The notes below the pieces were generated by a model. The model was not told the DNA's origin and made no database searches. It worked only from the letters and a program-made list of their open reading frames with translations. A stretch of DNA of 64,000 bases from Gordionus sp. m RMFG-2023 (Eukaryota > Nematomorpha > Gordioida > Chordodea > Parachordodidae), in NCBI RefSeq assembly GCF_954871325.1, contig NC_088776.1:61094954-61158953 (forward strand), given 5' to 3'. This document shows, piece by piece, positions 57,300 through 64,000 of this stretch (position 1 is its first letter; each line of letters starts with the position of its first letter). Both the position numbers and the translations under genes were made by a program.

Positions 57300-59640
57300 T
57301 CTTATCTTCGGTCGGGTAAAAATTCATCAATAACATGACCTAAATAAGTAACTGACTTTTCTCCAATTTTTTTATCGGTTGTCGTTGTCAGTCCAGCCTT
57401 ATCAAATCTTCTTAATACTTCTTCTAGATTAACTATATGATCAAAATTATTCTCGCCTGCAATAATTACATCGTCTAAAAATACACTACCATAGGAATTC
57501 CCTTTAATAGGTTTTGTATAAAGCTTTGAAATATTATCGGAGCGCTAGTCAACCCAAAAGAAATTCTTTGATATCGGTAATAACCCACATGGGTCGAAAT
57601 TACTAAGGTCTCTACATTCAGGACTAACTCCGAATTGTAAATGCATCTTTTAAATCTATCGTTGAAATTATTTTACCACCCGCGATCCTATTTGTCAGGT
57701 CGACGAAAGTTGGTAGTAAATCGTTATCTATCGCTAAAAATTTGTTGATTGTTAAACAAAAATCTCCGCATATCCGCACACCGGATTTTTTTAAAATGTT
57801 GGCCTAGCCCAAGTAATTGGAGTCTTTGTTGGATCTACCTTCTCGCTAACGCCTTTATTTAAGTCTGTCCAACTCAGCTTCAAAGATTCGACGTAACGGA
57901 AATGGAATTCTTCTAGATGGCAAAGCAATTGGCACTATATTTGGTTGTATTTTTATGACCGCTTCTTGTAATTATATTTGTCCTAATTTTTTTTTTAAAA
58001 CTTGTGGAAATTTTGAAACAATTGTATTTAAACTGGATATTTATATTATTTATACGAACTTCTTCAAGTAGTTTTATATTAAATTCTCTAAGAAAGGGCA
58101 TTCCAAAAATGAGAGAATTCTCACCCTTAACTACCCAAATAGGTAAAAATTTTGAAATATATTTTATTTCAACTTCCACTAAACATTTACCCAATATTTC
58201 GATTTTGATATGGTTATATCCTACTAATTTATAAGCACGTGATAATGTTGGTTTGCCTTTGCGACTCCAAATAACCTCGTCTATCACACTACACGCCCCC
58301 GCAGTATCGAATTCCATAGTAAGCTGCAGCATATTTATCTTCGCATCGATTGTAGCTTTATTAGCAAAAGACAGGCGAGGTCTCTGTGGTAAAATCATTT
58401 GTATAGCATGCGTTCTACACTCTTTCGCCATGTGGTTTGCTTTTCTGCACCTAAAGCATATTACTTTTTTTGACTGAAATTAGGTTTAAAGGTTTGTAAA
58501 AATTATGGTTTAATTTGTTAGCATTATAATAATAATTTATTATTATTATTGAATTTGTTTACGTTGTTATAATTATTCATAAGTATTTTTGGAACCTTGC
58601 ATAGGCTTATGTTTAATTATTTTATTAACTTCTGTCAGGGTTTCCTTCTCCAAAGAAGACAACGCGATAGCTAGACGCACAGTATCTTCAAAAATAATAT
58701 TTCCTTCGGCATATATTGACCGAAGTTCTTTGTCCAGCTCAGGTAACGCTACTTCTTAGGTGAAAATATCTCTTAAGAGTTCATCAACCGGCGATTTAAA
58801 ATTACATAAAGCGCAAATGCTTTTTAATTTAATTGAAAAGTCAATTATACTTTTGTTATTTCTTTTTAACGTAAAAAAATTATTCCTATGAAGAAAAATA
58901 CTCGAGGCATCCTTAAAAAAATTTTTAAATTCTCGAGTAAAGTTAAATAATTTCTGGACAAATCTTGGTCGAGATGTTGAACAATTCGTAAAAACTTCAA
59001 AAGTTGTCAGGAAGGAAGACCGGGAGCCAGAGATGTACTATTATACAATTGGAATATTCCTACCCGACCTTGGGAAAGTATACACATTGATTTGACAGGC
59101 CCCGTGTCTGGAAAATACTGGTTAATTTGGCAATTTTAAACATATTAATTCGATGAGTGTAATAAATAATCTGCGCAATCATTCCGCTAGATATGGTTTA
59201 TCTCGTTACATTGTCTCATGTAACGGTACTCAGTTCACGATCTGAATAAAACGTTTCTTTTTAAAAATAATATAAAACATTTTAGATCGACCCCTTAGAG
59301 CCCCAAGTAGAATGGTTTGGCTGAGCGCTATATGTACGATAAAGACGCGTTTCTATGCTGGAAAGAGAAGTGGAATTCCGGACCAGTTAAATTTAGCGAA
59401 TTTTTAATTACACACCGAAATACTCCAAACGCAACTACCCGTAAATTCCCTGCCGAAATGATATTTGGAAGGCCGCTCAGGACGACATTAGATCAATGGA
59501 AATTATCTACCATAGAAAGGACTGAAAACGCGTTATGGAAGCAAAAAAATTATAATGATAGCAACGTTGAACCCCGTGAATTTAAAGAGAAGCAAAAGGT
59601 TTGGGTAAAAAAACGAAAGGACTGTGGGATGGCATGAAGG
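57300..59640. mobile_element. Fossil Ty3/gypsy element, rearranged
   Basis: On the minus strand from about 59,000 down to 57,300 lie gypsy parts in the order gag (text such as ELDKELRSIYAEG), a CCHC zinc knuckle (CFRCRKANHMAKEC, about 58,420-58,460), protease region (58,431-57,913, with FDTAGACSVI) and reverse transcriptase (FLDDVIIAG near 57,470). From about 59,030 to 59,640 an integrase region lies on the plus strand (IHIDLTGPVSG, then FLITHRNTPNATTR and EMIFGRPLRTTLDQW). The opposite orientations mean either an inversion or two partial copies head to head. It is broken in many places and old. No LTRs identified. It is a different family from the element at 19,537. Confidence 0.8.
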
Positions 59641-59699
59641 AACAGTGGTTCAACAAAAAAGTGCGATATTGTATGATGTTGAGTCTGAGTATTGTAAAA

Positions 59700-61190
59700 A
59701 AGAAGCATGACGTCCAACTGAGTTAAGCTTATGTACAAGCTAAAGAAACACCCATGACAATGACTAAGGATTTGGACATTGCAGAACATAATGGAAATAC
59801 AACTCTAGAAAAAAGAGTTTCGAAACCGAGTAGTCTATATGACAAAGAATGCTGAAATAAATAATGTAAAGGATGGAATTATTGTGTTTTTGCGAGGAAT
59901 ACGGTGATGAAGTGTGAAGTTTTCCAGATTTTATAAGAGCTATTTTTTTTAATATTAGATGTCAACCTATTTATTTATTATAAATTAAATTTGTATATAC
60001 ATAATGATGATTTACCAATAAAATAAATATATTATTACAAATAGTCAAATTGTCTTAATATCATATTTGTGGACGGATATTATATTTATGCAAATAAAAA
60101 TATGCCTTTATTATTAAGTCTTAAATAAATTTGATAAACAAACCAAAAAAAGCGAGGATTATTCTTTTTCCGTTATTTCTGAAGAAGGAGATATTTACGA
60201 TTTTTTTTTCATTTAGTAAATAAATAATTAATGTAAAAAAATATAATAGAGTTTATTATTTTCTTATTATTTTTTGAATAGGTTTATATAGGTTTTTCAT
60301 TTTTTTTTCTGATGAACGCTTTTGTTAGAAGTTTGAAAGAAAAAAATAATAAACGGCGTTCCTTTTATTTCTGACTAAGCCTGAACGTTAACGCGATCCT
60401 TTTTTGGGACAATCGCGTTTGTATTATATGTTCCTTAAATGTAATATTATTTCCAATTTAAGAAAACGGTTAAATTAACATTAAACATTCTCATTGACAA
60501 AGTTATCTACCTGATCGAATTACATCCTTTAGGCATTGTATAAATTAATTAGAATAGCGTCATTTTATTCTAGTGCTGCGAATATTTTTAAAAGAATTGA
60601 ATGCTACAACGTTTATAAATTTCAAATCAAAAAAGAGTAACGCGTTTATGTTCATTTTATTTTGAATATATCGAATTAGAAGATATTTTTTTATTAAACC
60701 TAAACACTGGAGAGATAAGGTGTGAAAAAAATATTTAAAGATATAATGCTCCAAAATTTTATCTATTATATATTAATATGTTATACGAATTTAAAGCTAT
60801 AAATAAGCTAGCACATTCTCATAACATCTTAATAACATATTTTAACTAATAATTATATATTGTGATTCAATAATTTTTGATTTTTGTAAAAGTCTTGATT
60901 TCTAAAAATGGAAAAATTATCATAAAAAAAAGCCCAACCAGTCATAACTTCAATATCGTTACAATAATTCATAAATCCCTATAACACTCATGTTGACAGT
61001 AAAAAATCATCACTCCTTGCACAACAATATAAGGATAGACACTCCGGCCGCCACTAGGTAATTAATAACCAAATCCAGCTATTCTCAACCATTCCTACTT
61101 TAGAACGTTGGACTAAGTATCTTTGACAATAAAAGAGATAATGATGTCACTCTTACGCCTAGGTATTTTTTAGCTAACATTATTCAAATG
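59700..61190. other. No gene seen
   Basis: AT-rich. A patch at 60,345-60,425 contains 'aacgcg' and 'cgcgtt' motifs in both orientations, resembling patches near 32,600 and 34,500; possibly a short interspersed repeat. Confidence 0.4.
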
Positions 61191-61194
61191 ACAT

Positions 61195-61270
61195 TATTAT
61201 TAAGAACATTTCAAAATTATTAGGGGGCTTTAAAATTTTAGGGAGCCTCAGCGCCCCTTAGTGATTATTA
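61195..61270 (-). mobile_element. Fragment of a hAT-type element end
   Basis: Read in reverse: CACTAAGGGGCGCTGAGGCT followed by AAAGCCCCCTAA, similar in motif order to the left end of the element at 26,422. No partner end or target duplication seen. Confidence 0.4.
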
Positions 61271-62255
61271 TTAATCAGACAGAACATTTTAACCATTTTA
61301 CGCATAAAGCCTGACCTCAAGGGATATTTGCTATCATTATTGCATGCTAGTTAAGCTAAAAATTTTCAGAAATTTTATTTAAAGTTAAAATTTGAGAAAC
61401 ATGTATATACATATTTTTAATTAATGAGCATAAATATATTTTTATAAAATAAAAATAAACAAAAGGATGTTTTTAATAAATTTTTAGGAAAAAAAAACAC
61501 TTTTTGCAAAATGTGTTTAAACAGGAAGATTATTTTATCAGATGAACTCTGAATGTAAGAAATTAGATATAAAAATACATCTTCACCCCAAATTTAAGGT
61601 CTTTATTCTCAAGGGTCTAAATGTCATTCGTGTTAACATTGTTACCCTGTCAATCGCTTTACCACGGTCCCTTATAAAAATTATTTATATTGTTTTAATC
61701 AACCAAATTTCTAAAAATCTTAGTTTTATTAATTAATTTTGTAATGGAAAATAATCCTCCCAAACACGGCAGAAGATGGAATATTTTGAAATAGAAATAC
61801 GTAACTGATATATATCTAAAAATATCTAGCTAATGAATGATTTATCTCATAAATATTGTAGGACTATTAGTTTTATTTAATTTTTTGGGGTATCCTTTGA
61901 TACCGGTATAGTATTGGATTCTTTAAATCTTATTTAGTCATCGACATTCGGTCAATCCTTATTAATTACAGGAATAGGGAATTACTTCGCATTTGTAATT
62001 AAGGCTTAAACTTTATTAAAAAGTATTATTAGTTTTTTTATGTCTAATCATTAGCTACTCTCCTTTTTGATTTTAATATTAGATATACAAGTATGTGAAA
62101 AAAATAATCCCTGTAATCTATTTAAAATCGAGTTTAAGATATCTAAAGGGTTATTGCTTGCAATTTTTATTTTTATAGTAAATAGTAGCCAGAACCCATA
62201 GTAAAACTTATTTTGGATTTCTAGTTTTTTAATTTTGATATTCTTAAAAGTTTAT
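61270..62255. other. No gene seen
   Basis: AT-rich with no supported exon; the 64-residue frame at 61,542-61,736 has no recognisable content. Confidence 0.4.
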
Positions 62256-62260
62256 TTAAA

Positions 62261-62415
62261 ATTTTTTGATTAAATTTTCAATTTTTTGATTAAATTTTCA
62301 ATTTTTTGATTAAATTTTCAATTTTTTGTTAAATTTTCAATTTTTTGATTAAATTTTCAATTTTTTGATTAAATTTTCAATTTTTTGATTAAATTTTCAA
62401 TTTTTTGTAATTTTC
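62261..62415. repeat. 20-bp tandem satellite, about seven copies
   Basis: Unit TTTTTTGATTAAATTTTCAA repeated head to tail; the fourth copy is one base shorter. There are no unique spacers, so it is not a CRISPR array. Confidence 0.95.
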
Positions 62416-62513
62416 AGATTTTGAAAATTTGGTGATTAAGATTTTATTTTGACAATTACTATTGGTATTTGATTATCATAAATAGTAAATAAAATTTTTT
62501 TATTTATTCACTT

Positions 62514-62775
62514 TTAGCTTTCACCTTTTCTGGTGATAAGCTCCTTCAATATCTCTATCCACTTTATGTTATTCATATTATCTCGTTTATCTAATTTATA
62601 CTTCGTCATATTGGCTCTAACTTTATGGCCCCATTGAAGTTTTGGCCTTCCTCTTTTACGTTTACTTATCACTTCCAAACTTTCAACCTTATTTCCTATG
62701 TAGTTCATTGACCTTCACATTGTATGCCCATACCACCTAAGTCTGTTTACCATTATCTTAATCTCATAAATGGTA
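62514..62775 (-). mobile_element. LINE 3' end of a second family
   Basis: Minus strand reads NRLRWYGHTM then, after a stop, KRKRGRPKLQWGHKVRANM and IKWIEILKELITRK. The R-x-RWYGH and RGRP-x-x-W signatures are typical of the C-terminal tail of RTE/CR1/L2-like reverse transcriptases, not of the SDGKRPDG family. Only the last part is left. Confidence 0.7.
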
Positions 62776-62779
62776 AATA

Positions 62780-63720
62780 AAGTATCGTATAAATAATATT
62801 GTCTCGCTGAGGATGACATTACAATCAATATTGTCTTAGAATCTATTATAAAATTTTGACGGATCTAGGTATATCTAAATAATTCCATACAAAAAATTTT
62901 TATTTTATGATGTGGTGATAAGAACGATAACACTGTTAGAAATTAAATCAATTCTTTTTTGCATTCAGGGTCTGTATGAGAAGCACATCTATAAGTTGCA
63001 AAAGAATCGAAAAAAATCAACATTTGATAGATTTTATTTTAAAATGACATATAATTTTTTTTATAAATTCTTGAAATAAATATTATTTCTTTTTATGAAA
63101 TTTATGATTATATAAATTACTGTTATCTAATGTATTGAATGCAATATTTCCTGATTCAAATCCTTATTAACAGGTTTAATGTACCAAAACTTTAAAACAT
63201 ATTTATACTTTTTAAAGACTAGTTTTATTGGTTTTTTAGCATTAAAAAATTATCCCCTCTTCCATATCCACATAATTCTTTAATATTTATATTATCTAAA
63301 TTTGTTTCTAATCTATCTTTGACTATTAATAAATTTGGGGTGGTAAATATCTTATATTAAAATAATATTTTAGATGCAATATTCATAAATTCCAGTTTTA
63401 AATACTACTACGGTTAAAAGATTGATAAATAAGGTCTAATAAAATTTTTAATTTTTATAAAATCTTCTATGTCTACACAAACTATGCTGCCCATTCTATA
63501 TTTTTCAAATATTTGAGTTATAAATTATTTGATTCATGAATTGGGTATTGTGTATATTTTCTTACCTTTCTTTGATTTATGAAACTTTGATTTTATTCTT
63601 CCTTTCACATATTTCTATAAAAAATTATTTATGATTTTCACTTGTAAAAGATTTCCTATTTAAAAAGAATCCCTATTTAAAACAATTACTTTTTTATTTA
63701 AGAAAAAACATTATAATTGA
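62780..63720. other. No gene seen
   Basis: AT-rich sequence; no supported feature. Confidence 0.4.
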
Positions 63721-63809
63721 AATAAGGCAAAATCTGCGATTTTGCAATTAAAATTTAGATAGTTTTTTTTAAATTTAAATAATTTGTTAAATAATTAAAT
63801 ATTGTGAAG

Positions 63810-63926
63810 ATGAAAATCAAAGATTTATTAGCCGAATTTTTTAAATTTGATGATAAGGGAGATTCAGAATGTAGAATATGTGATTTAGTATTAGCAGGGA
63901 GTCATAATAGCAATTTAATTCGATGA
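63810..63926 (+). CDS. BED-type zinc-finger fragment, probably hAT transposase start
   Basis: Met at 63,810 opens MKIKDLLAEFFKFDDKGDSE, then CRICDLVLAGSHNSNLIR and a stop. The spacing of the C-x2-C pair and SNLIR matches BED fingers (usual form CxxC...S-x-x-N-L-x-x-H), found at the N-terminus of hAT transposases and in host proteins derived from them. The stop falls where the first zinc-binding His is expected, so the frame is broken or spliced here (GTATTT follows). A small hairpin, GCAAAATC-TGC-GATTTTGC, lies upstream at 63,728. Confidence 0.5.
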   Translation: MKIKDLLAEFFKFDDKGDSECRICDLVLAGSHNSNLIR

Positions 63927-64000
63927 GTATTTAGGTAAAAAACGAAAATCATAAGAAACAAAATCTGATATAAAAGAATATAATGCCAATAAAATTGAAA

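Noticed and set aside
62261-62415. Repeats as a CRISPR array
   Set aside because: Units are head to tail without unique spacers, and the sequence is animal-like. The 60-bp repeats at 23,403 are internal repeats of a coding frame.
1-64000. Organelle or bacterial origin for this AT-rich DNA
   Set aside because: LINEs, a gypsy element, hAT-type MITEs and spliced exons all point to an animal nuclear genome; no dense gene order or ribosome-binding sites are present.
1-64000. tRNA or rRNA genes
   Set aside because: No stretch with cloverleaf-like arms or conserved rRNA sequence was noticed by eye; a covariance-model scan was not possible.

Overview
The window is very AT-rich (by eye about four fifths A+T) eukaryotic, almost certainly invertebrate animal, DNA. 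I see no operons, rRNA, tRNA or CRISPR. GC-richer islands are nearly all transposon remains: one whole-looking Ty3/gypsy LTR element, a decayed second gypsy, 3' ends of LINEs and several hAT-like MITEs. The species cannot be fixed from the sequence.

The most interesting content is on the minus strand. About twenty short reading-frame pieces, many only 9-30 nt long, are each bounded by an AG acceptor and a GT donor. Nearly all are multiples of three and begin with two bases that complete a codon and end with one that opens the next (symmetric phase-1 exons). They fall into groups: (1) a pair of paralogous small membrane-protein genes, A (11,922 to 6,737) and B (50,367 to 46,749), with matching exons, splice sites and in-frame indels; (2) 15-nt micro-exons repeated in tandem, three behind gene A and two behind gene B; (3) a run of 12-24-nt micro-exons plus one 114-nt acidic exon between 42,508 and 32,390, several encoding variants of a D/E-x-V-V-P peptide; (4) a possible secreted-protein start at 31,450 with further phase-1 exons down to 30,813. 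The architecture recalls schistosome micro-exon genes (MEGs) and aphid bicycle effector genes, but I recognise no sequence from either.

Layout. 1-15,410 and 42,679-54,145 are diverged direct copies of one segment, carrying genes A and B; copy A has gained three LINE fragments and a 471-bp MITE, copy B a longer LINE. 16,014-25,339 may be an old hAT-like element containing a satellite-like repeat field and the young gypsy element (19,537-25,175). 26,422-27,984 is a hAT-type element with a perfect 8-bp target duplication. 28,784-29,344 is another MITE. 30,813-42,508 holds the micro-exon run, with a LINE tail at 32,780-33,130. 55,162-59,640 is transposon debris, including a GC-rich MITE, paired direct and inverted repeats, and a rearranged gypsy fossil. 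59,700-64,000 is mostly featureless, with a 20-bp satellite, a LINE tail and a BED-finger reading frame near the right edge.

Limits: exon calls are made by eye from splice consensus, phase and paralogue comparison, without transcripts or homology searches.
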